This document shows, piece after piece, positions 1 through 11,436 of a DNA stretch of 64,000 nt. The DNA comes from Novosphingobium sp. CECT 9465 (GTDB taxonomy: Bacteria; Pseudomonadota; Alphaproteobacteria; Sphingomonadales; Sphingomonadaceae), in the NCBI RefSeq assembly GCF_920987055.1, contig NZ_CAKLBX010000001.1, forward strand, positions 792,501 to 856,500, read 5' to 3'. Position 1 is the first letter of the stretch. Each line of letters starts with the position of its first letter. Under the pieces are notes generated by a model. It was not told the origin of the DNA, did not search any database, and was given only the letters and a program-made list of their open reading frames with translations. The position numbers and the translations under genes were made by a program.

Positions 1-1491
1 GATGCGCAGCTCAATGTCGTTGCCTGGAACACTCGCTATGTCGATCTGTTCGGCTATCCGGCGGGTCTCGTACGCGTCGGTGTGCCCGTCGCCGATCTTA
101 TCCGGTACAATGTCGAACGCGGCCAGTTTGCCGGATCGGTGGATGACGAGGTCGACAAACGCATCCGGCACCTGAAGGCGCGCCGCAGTTATTCATCCGA
201 ACGCGTTCGTCCCGATGGCAGGGTGATAAAGTCTGTCGGCGGGCCGATGCCCGGTGGTGGATACCTGACATCGTTCACGGACATTTCCGATGATGCCGCC
301 GTGCGCGACGAACTGGAGCGGACACTGGACGAGCTTGAGCAGCGCGTGGCCGAGCGGACATACGAACTGCGGCAGGCAAATGTCCGACTTGCCGATGCTA
401 CCCGCGAAAAGACGCGCTTTCTTGCAGCGGCAAGCCATGATCTGCTGCAACCCTTGCATGCCGCAAGACTGTTCACTTCAGCGCTGGATCGTAATCTGGA
501 AGGTAATGCCAAAGTGCTGGCAGAGCGGGTGGATCGTTCGATTGTGGCGGCGGAGGCGCTGTTGCGCGCCTTGCTCGATATTTCGAAGCTGGATGCCGGC
601 GGGGTTCAGCCCAGCCCTGAAATCGTCGTGCTTGAACCGCTATTGACAGACCTGCTGGAGAGCATGCGGCCACTTGCCGATGAAAAGGGGCTGTCGCTGC
701 GCGCCGGATCGCTGGCGGGGGCGACATTGACCGATCCCGGCCTGTTGCGTTCGGTATTGCAGAACCTGATGGCCAACGCTGTGCGCTATACTGTTGCAGG
801 CGGCGTAGTGGTAGGTGTGCGGCGGCGCGGGGCCTATCTGCGGATCGATGTGATCGATAGCGGGGTGGGTATTCCGGCTGATCGCCAACGCGAAATCTTT
901 GGCGAATTCACCCGGCTTGGAACTGTCGAGGTGGAAGGCCTTGGTCTGGGGCTGGCGATCGTTGAGCGGATCGCGAAGCTGCTCGGCGTGCGGGTCGAGA
1001 TGGCCTCGCACGAAGGACGCGGCAGCCGCTTCAGCGTGTGGCTCCCAGCGGTGGAAACGGCTTCTGGCACGGTCGGCAATTCACGCGCAGGACCATCGTC
1101 GGGAGGGATGGTAATGGCGCGTTCACTGCGCGTGCTGGTGGTCGATAACGAGGCGGACATTGTCGACGCGACCATGGCGATGCTGGCGGGGTTGGGGCAC
1201 GACGCGGTAGGCGCGGGCGATATTCCAGACGCCTTGGCTCTGGTGGGCGAATGTGATGTCCTGCTGGCGGACTATCATCTCGACAACGGCGAAGACGGGC
1301 TGGCGTTGATCAAGATGGCCCGGAAACTGAACCCTGCGATTGCGGTGGCACTGGTGACCGCTGAAAGCGGCCCGGCTTTGCGCCACACGATCAGCCCGCA
1401 CGATATTGCCCTTTTCGTCAAACCGGCCGATCCCGCGGCGATCGAGGCATTTCTGGCGCGCATCTCAATTGGTGAGATCAAGCCCCAGTGA
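1..1491 (+). CDS. Hybrid sensor histidine kinase/response regulator, CrbS/MxtR-like (5' end cut by window edge)
   Basis: The frame is open from base 1, so the N-terminus lies outside the window. Visible in order: the end of a PAS-type sensor domain, a coiled coil (about nt 300-400), a HisKA H-box of the form SHDLLQPLHAA with the phosphorylatable His at nt 436-438, an HATPase domain (DSGVGIP near nt 853, GLGLGLAI near nt 940), and a C-terminal receiver with a phospho-acceptor Asp in LLADYHL near nt 1270. CrbS/MxtR proteins have this order after an SSS-type transporter domain, which would be upstream here and cannot be seen. The gene runs tail-to-tail into a NarL-type regulator and overlaps its end by 27 bp, so the two are probable partners. 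That it senses acetate or carbon state is inference from family and from acs nearby. Confidence 0.85.
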   Translation, partial: DAQLNVVAWNTRYVDLFGYPAGLVRVGVPVADLIRYNVERGQFAGSVDDEVDKRIRHLKARRSYSSERVRPDGRVIKSVGGPMPGGGYLTSFTDISDDAAVRDELERTLDELEQRVAERTYELRQANVRLADATREKTRFLAAASHDLLQPLHAARLFTSALDRNLEGNAKVLAERVDRSIVAAEALLRALLDISKLDAGGVQPSPEIVVLEPLLTDLLESMRPLADEKGLSLRAGSLAGATLTDPGLLRSVLQNLMANAVRYTVAGGVVVGVRRRGAYLRIDVIDSGVGIPADRQREIFGEFTRLGTVEVEGLGLGLAIVERIAKLLGVRVEMASHEGRGSRFSVWLPAVETASGTVGNSRAGPSSGGMVMARSLRVLVVDNEADIVDATMAMLAGLGHDAVGAGDIPDALALVGECDVLLADYHLDNGEDGLALIKMARKLNPAIAVALVTAESGPALRHTISPHDIALFVKPADPAAIEAFLARISIGEIKPQ

Positions 1492-2088
1492 ACGCGCGAC
1501 GAGCGCTGCCTGTGTACGGTTCTGTACATCAAGTTTGCGCATGATTGCGGTCATGTGCGCCTTGACCGTGGCCTCGCTCATGCCCAGATCGAAGGCAATC
1601 TGCTTGTTCAGCTTTCCATCGAGTACGCAGAGCAGCACTTTCAATTGCGTCGGCGTCAACCCTGCAACTTCGCGACGGACCTGATCGACCGGATCGGCGG
1701 AAGTGCCGTGAGCGGATGTGCCGTTCAGCGCCGCGCGCATTGCGTCTTCGATCTGGGAAAGATCGGCATCCTTGCGCAGGAACCCGACCGCGCCAAACGC
1801 GCGCGCTTCGTCTGCGGCCAACGCGCCTTCGGCACTGGAAACGACCAGGATGGGCACATCCGGCTTTTCGGCATGAAGCAGCGCAATCCCCGAATAGCCG
1901 ATGGCGCCCGGCATTTTCAGGTCGAGCGTGATCAGGCGCAGATCGTCGGCCTCTGCGGCTGCCCGCGCCGCGGCATTCAGGGTGCCGGCCTCGATCACGC
2001 GGGCAAGCGGGGCGGCATTGGCCACCGCCAGTGCCAGCGCCTGCCGGAACAGCGGATGATCGTCCGCAATCAGAATGGTTTCGCTCAC
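1465..2088 (-). CDS. NarL/LuxR-family response regulator, CrbR/ErdR-like
   Basis: The protein has 207 residues. A receiver domain opens with ILIADDHPLFRQAL and has its phospho-acceptor at Asp56 (TLDLKMPG). A LuxR-type helix-turn-helix follows at about 140-205 (LTPTQLKVLL, NKQIAFDLGMSEATVKAH). It is convergent with the hybrid kinase and their 3' ends overlap by 27 bp, so they were probably inherited as a pair. In Pseudomonas and Vibrio the homologous CrbR/ErdR activates acs and other acetate or alcohol genes. Here acs starts 4.7 kb away, beyond two glycan-related genes. Regulation of acs is therefore a reasonable inference; I see no binding site I could name. Confidence 0.88.
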   Translation of the reverse strand: MSETILIADDHPLFRQALALAVANAAPLARVIEAGTLNAAARAAAEADDLRLITLDLKMPGAIGYSGIALLHAEKPDVPILVVSSAEGALAADEARAFGAVGFLRKDADLSQIEDAMRAALNGTSAHGTSADPVDQVRREVAGLTPTQLKVLLCVLDGKLNKQIAFDLGMSEATVKAHMTAIMRKLDVQNRTQAALVARSLGLDLTN

Positions 2089-2330
2089 GCCCCTCCACCA
2101 GGCTTGTCAAATGCGCCGCCGCCGCCAGCCTGTTGGCATGCAAGGTATCTACAATGCGCGGAACGGCAAGGGGGATGTGCATTTACCGCGTTCGAGCGGC
2201 AGGCTTTGGATGAACACGAAATTTTGCGGGACGGTGGGGCGGTCGAAATTCCCGTGAAACCCTCAAAATATATTCGGATACGTCTTTGCTTGCGTGTTCC
2301 AGCAATCGCACCCTATCCTGATGACGAGAA

Positions 2331-2780
2331 ATGATTGACGCCAACTCTGAATGGATTTCGTACCATAGCCACATGTCCAACACGCAGGTACTCGAAACCA
2401 TGCGGTCCGCCCATGTTGGTATGCTTCCAACATATGCGGATACTTATGGCTATGCGGTGCTTGAGATGCAGGCTGCGGGATGTCCTGTTATCACCACCAA
2501 CGTCCGTGCGCTTCCCGAAATCAATTCCGAAGAAAAGGGCTGGGTGATCAAAGTGCCCCGAAATGCGCTGGGTGAGGGGCGACACCAGACGCCTGAAGGG
2601 CGCCGACAGATCAGTGCGGAAATTCGCGCCGGGATTGCTCGCGCCCTTCACCAGATATTCGCCGACCGCATGGTGATCGCCCGGAAAGCCGAAAATGCCA
2701 TTTCCCACATTCAGGCATCCCATGACCCGGATGCCCACGCGCGCGCTTTGAAGGCAATCTATACCCAAGCGGTTTCCTGA
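2331..2780 (+). pseudogene. C-terminal remnant of a GT4-family glycosyltransferase
   Basis: The 149 codons align only with the C-terminal Rossmann half of group 1 (GT4) glycosyltransferases. The nucleotide-sugar binding signature is readable as SAHVGMLPTYADTYGYAVLE followed by AAGCPVITTN. The N-terminal acceptor-binding domain (normally about 180-200 residues) is absent: there is an in-frame stop at 2322-2324, and upstream sequence soon reaches the promoter of the response regulator. It is therefore most likely a deletion remnant rather than an active enzyme, although the frame is intact and might still be expressed. The next gene is a glycan O-acyltransferase, so both may be leftovers of a surface-polysaccharide segment. 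Confidence 0.75.
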
Positions 2781-2870
2781 GTACGGGCTGGTTGTGATTG
2801 ATATATTGGCGTCACAGGCTTGTTTATCTTGTATTAGGTGATTCGAAATCGACGGGGGCGTGATTTTGTG

Positions 2871-4826
2871 ATGATCCGGCATCTGTACAGTGGATTTGCA
2901 TTTGCCAGGTCAGGCCAGGACCAACGCGCCCAAGCCGGTTATCGATCCGATATTGATGGCATGCGGGCGATTGCCGTCATTGCAGTCGTACTTTTCCATC
3001 TCGATTTCAGGATGGTTGGCGGGGGCTTCGTCGGGGTCGATATCTTTTTCGTGATATCGGGATATTTGATCGGAAAATCCATTCTGCAGCAATTGCGGGA
3101 GGGGCGATTTTCTCTTGGGGATTTCTACCAGAGGCGTCTGCGCCGAATTGCGCCAGCGCTGGTTGCCATGCTTGCGGCCACGACCGTCGCGGGATGGTTC
3201 ATCCTGCTTCCCAGCCCCTATGCCGGTTACGGTGCGTCGCTGATCGCAGCGGTGCTCTCGGTCGCAAACATCTATTTCTGGTTCGAAACCGATTATTTCG
3301 CAGCGGCGGCGCACGAACAGCCATTGCTTCACACATGGTCGCTCGGCGTCGAGGAGCAGTTCTACATCCTGCTGCCTATCGCGCTTCTGGCAACATTCAA
3401 GGCGCGGCGGCTTGACCTTGCATGGCTGGCGTTCCTCGCATTCGCATCGTTTGCGGCCAGCATCGTCATTGCCCGAAGCTCTCCAACCGCCAACTTCTAT
3501 CTGATTCCGACGCGCGCCTGGGAATTGCTGCTGGGTACATTTTCGGCAGAATTGGGCTTCAGGATCTTGCGTGAACGCAGGATCCTCCGCGAGATACTTG
3601 CCGTGATGGCAATCGCGGTGATTGCGCTGTGCATCTTCACTTATGATCGATCCACGTCGTTTCCCGGATTGGGCGCTGCGCCGCCAGTGGTCGCCACAGC
3701 CGTCCTGCTGTCCATCGGAGCGCACGGGTCGAGCGTCGTCAGTCGCGCACTTGGCTTGAAGCCTGCTGTGTGGGCGGGTCTGATCTCCTATTCCCTCTAC
3801 CTGTGGCATTGGCCTGTGATCGTGTTGATGAAGCAGTGGATGGCTTCGGGCTGGCTGAGAATGCCGGACCGGATCATGGCCCTTGCGATCATGGTGATCC
3901 TCGCGGTGCTGTCCTGGTGGCTTGTCGAGCGGCCATTCCGTTCGGCGCGAGTATCCAACAGGGCGGTCTGGTGGTTCTCCGGGATCAGCGCCCTGCTGCT
4001 TTCGCTGGCTGGCGCGGGGCTGGTTCTGGCCAACGGCGTTGCGCAGCGATTTCGGCCAGATATCGCGCAGGTGGCTGGCTGGCTGGATCGGCCGGAAGGA
4101 AAGAGGGACGGTTGCATCATCGGTCTTTTCGCCTCGCCGGGCACTGCCGTATCGCCGTCGTGCTTGCAGCGGGATGGTACGCGGCCCGATGTCCTTATCC
4201 TGGGCGACAGCCACGCGAACCATTTGCGCAAAGGGCTGGCCCGCCGATATCCCGGCATCAACTTCATGCAGGCCGCAGCTGCCGGTTGCAGGGTCACCAT
4301 TGAGCCAGCCCCGAACGAAACGCCAACGTGCAGCGCATTCCGCAAAGAGGTGTTTGGCCACTTGCTGTCGGAAAATCCGCCGCGGCATGTATTGCTGGCG
4401 CTTTTCTGGGGTGAGGGGATATCACCATCGCTCAAGCCAACGGTTGACTGGATGCAGCAGCGCGGGATCGACGTGATCATCGGAGGGCCGGTAGCGCGCT
4501 ATGAAGTGGCCCTTCCGCAAGCCATCGCGGTTTCGAAAATGCGTGGTGATCTGACCATTACAGACCGGACGCGGATTCCCGGTGTCGCCGAAGCGGATGC
4601 TGCCTTCAGGACCTTTGCCGAAAGCGAAGGCGTTGGCTACATGTCCAGTTACTCAGCGATGTGCCCGAACGATAAATGCATCGTCGAAATCAAACCCGGA
4701 CTGCCGATCCAGTTCGATTCGCATCACCTGAACGATGAAGGTTCCTATATCGTTTCTGCAGCCTTCCCGGCAGATCGCGTGCTGGCTGCGGGGAAGGCTT
4801 CAGGAGCGGCGGACCGCGCAAGGTGA
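2871..4826 (+). CDS. Membrane O-acyltransferase with C-terminal SGNH domain (OafA/YrhL type)
   Basis: About 651 residues from ATG 2871; a GTG at 2838 is in frame, but the G-rich stretch near 2854 suits 2871 better. The N-terminal ~370 residues form an acyltransferase-3 membrane domain opening with DGMRAIAVIAVVLFHLDF and having about ten hydrophobic segments. After a linker comes an SGNH/GDSL-like domain with the nucleophile block LILGDSHAN (about residue 445) and a C-terminal HLNDEGSY containing the catalytic His. Proteins of this form acetylate or otherwise acylate O-antigen, exopolysaccharide or peptidoglycan sugars, moving the acyl group across the inner membrane to the SGNH domain. The sugar acceptor cannot be read from sequence. 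Its neighbour is a glycosyltransferase remnant; it ends 10 bp from the convergent acs stop. Confidence 0.9.
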   Translation: MIRHLYSGFAFARSGQDQRAQAGYRSDIDGMRAIAVIAVVLFHLDFRMVGGGFVGVDIFFVISGYLIGKSILQQLREGRFSLGDFYQRRLRRIAPALVAMLAATTVAGWFILLPSPYAGYGASLIAAVLSVANIYFWFETDYFAAAAHEQPLLHTWSLGVEEQFYILLPIALLATFKARRLDLAWLAFLAFASFAASIVIARSSPTANFYLIPTRAWELLLGTFSAELGFRILRERRILREILAVMAIAVIALCIFTYDRSTSFPGLGAAPPVVATAVLLSIGAHGSSVVSRALGLKPAVWAGLISYSLYLWHWPVIVLMKQWMASGWLRMPDRIMALAIMVILAVLSWWLVERPFRSARVSNRAVWWFSGISALLLSLAGAGLVLANGVAQRFRPDIAQVAGWLDRPEGKRDGCIIGLFASPGTAVSPSCLQRDGTRPDVLILGDSHANHLRKGLARRYPGINFMQAAAAGCRVTIEPAPNETPTCSAFRKEVFGHLLSENPPRHVLLALFWGEGISPSLKPTVDWMQQRGIDVIIGGPVARYEVALPQAIAVSKMRGDLTITDRTRIPGVAEADAAFRTFAESEGVGYMSSYSAMCPNDKCIVEIKPGLPIQFDSHHLNDEGSYIVSAAFPADRVLAAGKASGAADRAR

Positions 4827-4836
4827 CATCCGCCGA

Positions 4837-6786
<1,950 letters not shown>

Positions 6787-6959
6787 GTCACGCTCTCCTT
6801 TTCGAGTCTTCTCTTGCCACCACGTTACCGCAGCAGGGGCCGCCGGGGCTTTTAGACAATAGTCGTAGATATAAGACCATCCTCTCTCTGGTTGCCACGT
6901 CCCGGTCAAGGGATTGTCCCGGCAGGATGTCGCGAAATGCCGGCACCGGGAGAGGGAAC

Positions 6960-8369
6960 ATGTTGCACTCACGCTGGCGAACGCAGGCGATCCTGCTGGC
7001 AGCCACTGCGCTTACGACGCCGATGGTTGCAAGCGCCGCCGCACCGTCAAAACGCGAGGCAGAACTGGAAGCGCGCCTGCTGCGGCTGGAAATCGAGATG
7101 GCGGCGCTGAAAGGCGATCTTGAACAGGCGAAGGCCGAGAAGGCCGTTGCAGTCGATATCCAAGCCCTGCAAGTGGCGCAGGCTGCCGTGGCGAAGGCCG
7201 ATGCAACCGCCGTGAAGCTTGCGGCGCTTGAAGCAAAGCCGCAGCCCGATGGCTTCAGGGTCGGCTCCACCACATTCAGGATGGGCGGGTTCGTCAAGGT
7301 CGTCGGCAGCGCCACGCACTTCAGTTCAGGTGAACTTGCGGGTGGATCGCTGGGCAAGGAATTCTTCCTCCCGCAACAGATACCGGTGGGCGGCAGCGCC
7401 AGCACCGATGTGATCGGCCATGCCCGGCAAACACGCCTGTTCTTTGCCACCAGTACTCCGATGGGCGGCAAGGAACTGAAAAGTCATATCGAATTCGATT
7501 TCGCATTGGCAGCAGCGCCGCTGGGGGCGCAGCGCGCAACCAATGCCTATACGCCCACCTTCCGGCGCGGATTCATCGCATATGGCAACCTGCTGATCGG
7601 CCAGGAATGGACGACGTTTCAGAACGCCGCGCACTTGCCCGAATCCACTGATTTCGTTGGCCCGATGGATGGTTCGATCTTCGTTCGCCAGATGATGGTG
7701 CAGTATCGCCAGCCGCTGGGCAGCGGACTGGACCTCTACCTTGCAGCGGAAAATCCGCAGACCGAGACGATCACCTCAACTTCGGCGGCGATGGTCGACA
7801 ACGATCAGGACCGGATGCCCGATTTCATCGCCAAGCTCGCCTTCAAGGACAAGACGAAGGAACTTCACGTTGCGGGGCTGGTCCGTTCGGTATCGGTGCA
7901 CAGCGGCGGTGCGGGCGACAATGCTCTGGGCTGGGGAGCAACCGTTGGCGGCAAGGTCCTGTTCGGCCATGACCTGCGCCATGATATCCGCTTTGTCGCA
8001 TCGGGCGGGCGCGGCATCGGGCGCTACTTCACGGTCGGCTATGCGCCGGATGCGATCTATGATCGTGCCGTGGCAGACCGGCTCAATCTGGTCAGCAATG
8101 TCGCGGCATGGGCATCGGTCAAGCTCGGCTGGACTGCGTCGGTGCGCTCGACCTTCATGGCGGGCTATCAGCATGCCGATTATCCCGATACCATCGCCAC
8201 GCCGGGACTTGCCAATGTCGAGGCGTGGAGCGTTGCGGGCAACCTGTTCTGGTCGCCGGTGCGCAATCTCGATTTCGGGATCGAATACCGTCATGCCCTG
8301 CGCGAAGTCGCATCAGGGCTGACGGGCAAGATGGACCGCGTCGAACTGGCAGCAAAATATACGTTCTGA
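6960..8369 (+). CDS. DcaP-like outer-membrane porin
   Basis: 469 residues from ATG 6960, preceded by a GGGAGAGGGA ribosome site. A signal peptide ends near VASAAA. A charged heptad-type stretch follows (about residues 32-65, [20 protein letters not shown]), as in trimeric porins with an N-terminal periplasmic coiled coil. The remainder is amphipathic beta-barrel sequence ending in aromatic KYTF, the outer-membrane insertion signal. DcaP-type porins pass small negatively charged organic acids. It is followed after 19 bp by an MHS-family transporter and is divergent from acs, so it probably supplies the outer-membrane step of organic-acid uptake. The substrate (acetate, propionate or a dicarboxylate) is not decided by the sequence. 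Confidence 0.85.
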   Translation: MLHSRWRTQAILLAATALTTPMVASAAAPSKREAELEARLLRLEIEMAALKGDLEQAKAEKAVAVDIQALQVAQAAVAKADATAVKLAALEAKPQPDGFRVGSTTFRMGGFVKVVGSATHFSSGELAGGSLGKEFFLPQQIPVGGSASTDVIGHARQTRLFFATSTPMGGKELKSHIEFDFALAAAPLGAQRATNAYTPTFRRGFIAYGNLLIGQEWTTFQNAAHLPESTDFVGPMDGSIFVRQMMVQYRQPLGSGLDLYLAAENPQTETITSTSAAMVDNDQDRMPDFIAKLAFKDKTKELHVAGLVRSVSVHSGGAGDNALGWGATVGGKVLFGHDLRHDIRFVASGGRGIGRYFTVGYAPDAIYDRAVADRLNLVSNVAAWASVKLGWTASVRSTFMAGYQHADYPDTIATPGLANVEAWSVAGNLFWSPVRNLDFGIEYRHALREVASGLTGKMDRVELAAKYTF

Positions 8370-8388
8370 GGGACGAGGGAGAGGAACA

Positions 8389-10101
8389 ATGGCAATAATC
8401 GAAGATGGCTTGCCCCGGCATCACAAGGCAACCCACAACGAAAAGCTGATCATCACCGCGTCGTCATTGGGCACGGTGTTCGAATGGTACGACTTCTATC
8501 TTTACGGCCTGCTCACCGCGATCATCGCGGCCAAATTCCTGACCGGGCTGAACCCGACCACATCGTTCATCATGGCGCTGCTGGTATTCGCGGCGGGCTT
8601 CATCGTCCGTCCTTTCGGGGCGCTGGTGTTCGGGCGCATCGGCGATATGGTAGGGCGGCGTTATACGTTCATCGTCACGCTGCTGGTCATGGGCCTGTCT
8701 ACGTTCCTGGTGGGTTGCCTGCCCACGTATGAAACGGTCGGTGTTGCTGCGCCAATCATGCTGGTGGTGCTGCGCATGTTTCAGGGGCTGGCGCTGGGCG
8801 GCGAATATGGCGGGGCCGCCACTTACGTTGCCGAACACGCACCCGAAGGGAAACGCGGGCTGTACACCAGCTGGATCCAGATCACCGCCACGGCAGGCCT
8901 CGCCATGGCGCTGTTGATCGTGATCCTCGTGCGCTCTCCGGTGACGGGCGTTGGTGAAGAGGCGTTCAAGGACTGGGGCTGGCGTGTGCCATACCTGCTT
9001 TCGGGCCTGTTCCTGATGGTCGGGCTGTGGCTGCGCCTCAAGCTGCATGAATCGCCCGTTTTCCAGAAGATGAAGGATGAAGGCACGTCGTCCAAGCGCC
9101 CGCTGACCGAAGCCTTCGGCGAATGGAAGAACCTGAAGATCGTGCTGATCGCGTTCTTCGGTGCCATCGCGGGCCAGGCGGTCGTCTGGTACACCGGCCA
9201 GCTCTATGCGATGTACTTCCTTGAAAAGATGCTCAAGGTCGATGGTCTTACCGCGAACATGCTGATCATCATCGCACTGGCGCTTGCCACGCCGTTCTTC
9301 CTGTTCTTCGGCTGGCTGTCCGACAAGATCGGCCGCAAGAAGATCATCCTGACCGGCTGTGCGCTGGCCGCGCTCACGCTGTTCCCCGCGTTCCACATGC
9401 TGACCGATGCTGCCAATCCGGCACTGGCCCGCGCGCTTGCCACCGCTCCGGTCAAGGTTACCGCAAATGCTGGCGAATGCTCGTCGCAGTTCGATCCGGT
9501 GGGCGGCAACAAGTTCGACACCACCAGTTGCGATATCGTCAAGAACGCGCTCGCCAAGGCAGCGGTGAATTACGAGAATGTTGCAGCACCCGCCGGGACC
9601 GTGGCTGCCGTCACAATCGGCGACATGACCATCACCGCGCCCGATCCGGCCAGGCTTTCGGGTGATGACAAGAAGGCCGCGATTGCCGCCTTCACCGCCC
9701 AAGTCGCGGGTACGCCGGCCAGCGATGGCAAGCCTGCGGTGATCGGCGAACTGGAAAAGGTCGGCTATCCGACCAAAGCCGATCCCGACGAGATCAACCA
9801 GCCGATGGTCGTGGCGATCCTGTTCTACCTCGTGCTGCTGGTGACGATGGTTTACGGTCCGATTGCGGCCATGCTGGTCGAACTGTTCCCCAGCCGCATC
9901 CGCTACACCTCGATGAGCCTGCCTTATCACATCGGCAATGGCTGGCTTGGCGGGCTGCTTCCGGCCATCGGTTTTGCCATGGTCGCGGCCAACGGGGATA
10001 TCTACTATGGCTTCTGGTATCCCGTAGTCGTCGCTGCTGCCACTTGCGTCTTCGGTCTGTTCTTCCTGCCTGAAACTTTCAGGAAGAACATCGACGATTG
10101 A
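8389..10101 (+). CDS. MHS-family (MFS) metabolite:H+ symporter with a large extracytoplasmic insert
   Basis: 570 residues, against about 430-450 for typical MHS symporters. The first half carries the family signature: TVFEWYDFYLYG (helix 1), FGRIGDMVGRR in the helix 2-3 loop, and RMFQGLALGGEYGGAATY. The repeat motif GWLSDKIGRKK lies near residue 308. Between about 338 and 470 there is a hydrophilic insert of roughly 130 residues with one Cys pair (AGECSSQF and TTSCDIV), then the last helices resume at VVAILFYLVLLV. The insert follows the helix after GRKK and so should face the periplasm. It probably forms an operon with the porin upstream (19 bp gap, own GAGGAAC ribosome site). Relatives move alpha-ketoglutarate, citrate, shikimate or propionate; next to acs, a short organic acid is likely. 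Confidence 0.9.
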   Translation: MAIIEDGLPRHHKATHNEKLIITASSLGTVFEWYDFYLYGLLTAIIAAKFLTGLNPTTSFIMALLVFAAGFIVRPFGALVFGRIGDMVGRRYTFIVTLLVMGLSTFLVGCLPTYETVGVAAPIMLVVLRMFQGLALGGEYGGAATYVAEHAPEGKRGLYTSWIQITATAGLAMALLIVILVRSPVTGVGEEAFKDWGWRVPYLLSGLFLMVGLWLRLKLHESPVFQKMKDEGTSSKRPLTEAFGEWKNLKIVLIAFFGAIAGQAVVWYTGQLYAMYFLEKMLKVDGLTANMLIIIALALATPFFLFFGWLSDKIGRKKIILTGCALAALTLFPAFHMLTDAANPALARALATAPVKVTANAGECSSQFDPVGGNKFDTTSCDIVKNALAKAAVNYENVAAPAGTVAAVTIGDMTITAPDPARLSGDDKKAAIAAFTAQVAGTPASDGKPAVIGELEKVGYPTKADPDEINQPMVVAILFYLVLLVTMVYGPIAAMLVELFPSRIRYTSMSLPYHIGNGWLGGLLPAIGFAMVAANGDIYYGFWYPVVVAAATCVFGLFFLPETFRKNIDD

Positions 10102-10194
10102 ACCTGGAACGGGGTGGACGCCGCGCCTGCCGGTATTCCCCCCGTTCGCACGAGAGCGCTTGAAGCAATGGCCTGCGTGGGGCAGGACCGTGTG

Positions 10195-10530
10195 ATGACC
10201 CGTTTCGCCGATTACCACGCCCACATCTATTTCAACCCTGACGAGGCCGAACAGGCGGGCGCGCTGTGCATGGCCATGCGCGATGCCCTTGGCCTTGCCA
10301 TGGGCCGCGTCCATTCCCGCCCGGTTGGTCCCCATCCGCGCGGCTCCTGCCAGATGACCATCCCTTCAGCCCGCATCGGCGAAGCGCTGGAATGGCTGAT
10401 GACCCATCGCGGGCATTTCACGGTGTTTGCCCATGGCAACAGCGGCAACGATCTTGCCGATCACACCGCGCACGTCATGTGGCTGGGGCAAAGCGAAACG
10501 CTCGATCTCAGACAGTTCGGGCCGGTTTGA
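10195..10530 (+). CDS. DOPA 4,5-dioxygenase family protein
   Basis: 111 residues from ATG 10195; an in-frame GTG at 10114 would add 27 residues without family similarity. The family signatures are all present: YHAHIYF at the N-terminus, GRVHSRPVGPHPRGSCQM in the middle, and HGNSGNDLADHTAHVMWLG near the end. The conserved histidines are the presumed metal ligands of this small fold, known from plant and fungal extradiol DOPA dioxygenases. Bacterial members are common and mostly uncharacterised. The gene starts 94 bp after the MHS transporter and may be read with it or alone. Confidence 0.85.
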   Translation: MTRFADYHAHIYFNPDEAEQAGALCMAMRDALGLAMGRVHSRPVGPHPRGSCQMTIPSARIGEALEWLMTHRGHFTVFAHGNSGNDLADHTAHVMWLGQSETLDLRQFGPV

Positions 10531-10713
10531 AGCGGTTTTGCGCTCCAGCAACATTTTGTCGCGACTGCGCCCGCCTGCGGAAAAAGGGTCCGTCCAGCTA
10601 GGACGCGCATCGTCGGGCGTCTTACCAGCTGGAAAGGTGCCTGAACTCGTCCTTGGCAGCCCGCGCATGTCGACCTATCGTATGTGCGGATGCCGCAACC
10701 TTGCCGGGAATTT

Positions 10714-11436
10714 ATGCAATCACCTTCGATCGTACTGGTGGAAGACGACGGGCCACTGCGGACGCTGACCGCGCGCGCCCTGCGTGAAAACGGCTATGCG
10801 GTAAGAACCGCCGCCACCGGCGCGGAAATGTGGGTGGCGCTGGAAAACGAACCGGCGGACCTCGTCGTGCTCGACATCATGCTGCCGGGCACCAGCGGCA
10901 TAGAGCTTTTCCGCCGCCTGCGCCGCCAGAGCGACGTGCCGATCATCTTCGTGTCCGCCCGTGGCAGTGAGGAAGATCGTGTGCTGGGGCTTGAACTGGG
11001 AGCAGACGATTACCTGGCGAAGCCGTTCAGCACCCGCGAACTGGTCGCCCGCATCGGCGCAGTGCTACGTCGTGGCACGACGATGGGCAGCGATTCTTCC
11101 GGGGAATCCGGCGGGCGCAGCGGCGATATCCGCTTCGATGGGTGGACCGTCTCCATGGCCCGGCGCGAACTTCATTCGCCCAGCGGTGCGATGGTCGACC
11201 TGACCGGCGCCGAATTCGATCTGCTGGCTACTTTCATCGGGCAGCCTCAGCGTGTGCTCGGCCGCGAACGCCTGATCGAATTGTCACGTACGCGGCTGGG
11301 TGACAGCTCGGACCGCAGCGTCGACGTATTGGTCAGCCGCCTGCGGCGCAAGCTTTCGGCGGCGGGTGGTCCCGCGCCAATCGTTACCGTGCGCGGCGTG
11401 GGGTACATGTTCCGGGCAGAAGTGGCGCGCGCTTGA
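10714..11436 (+). CDS. OmpR/PhoB-family response regulator
   Basis: 240 residues from ATG 10714. The receiver domain has acidic residues in VLVEDDGPLR and a phospho-acceptor at Asp54 (VVLDIMLPG), then a conserved LAKPF turn. The C-terminal winged helix ends in VDVLVSRLRRKL and TVRGVGYMF, typical of OmpR-type DNA binding. Its stop overlaps the TTG start of the histidine kinase by 4 bp (translational coupling). Immediately after this pair lies a carbonic anhydrase/SulP operon whose upstream region has a GTTACA-type tandem element also found before torF, so both are candidate targets (inference). Confidence 0.95.
   Translation: MQSPSIVLVEDDGPLRTLTARALRENGYAVRTAATGAEMWVALENEPADLVVLDIMLPGTSGIELFRRLRRQSDVPIIFVSARGSEEDRVLGLELGADDYLAKPFSTRELVARIGAVLRRGTTMGSDSSGESGGRSGDIRFDGWTVSMARRELHSPSGAMVDLTGAEFDLLATFIGQPQRVLGRERLIELSRTRLGDSSDRSVDVLVSRLRRKLSAAGGPAPIVTVRGVGYMFRAEVARA

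Noticed and set aside
8464..10335. Long open frame antisense to the MHS transporter
   Set aside because: High-GC codon bias leaves the complementary frame open. Its translation is His/Arg/Gln-rich with no family similarity, whereas the sense strand encodes clear MHS motifs.
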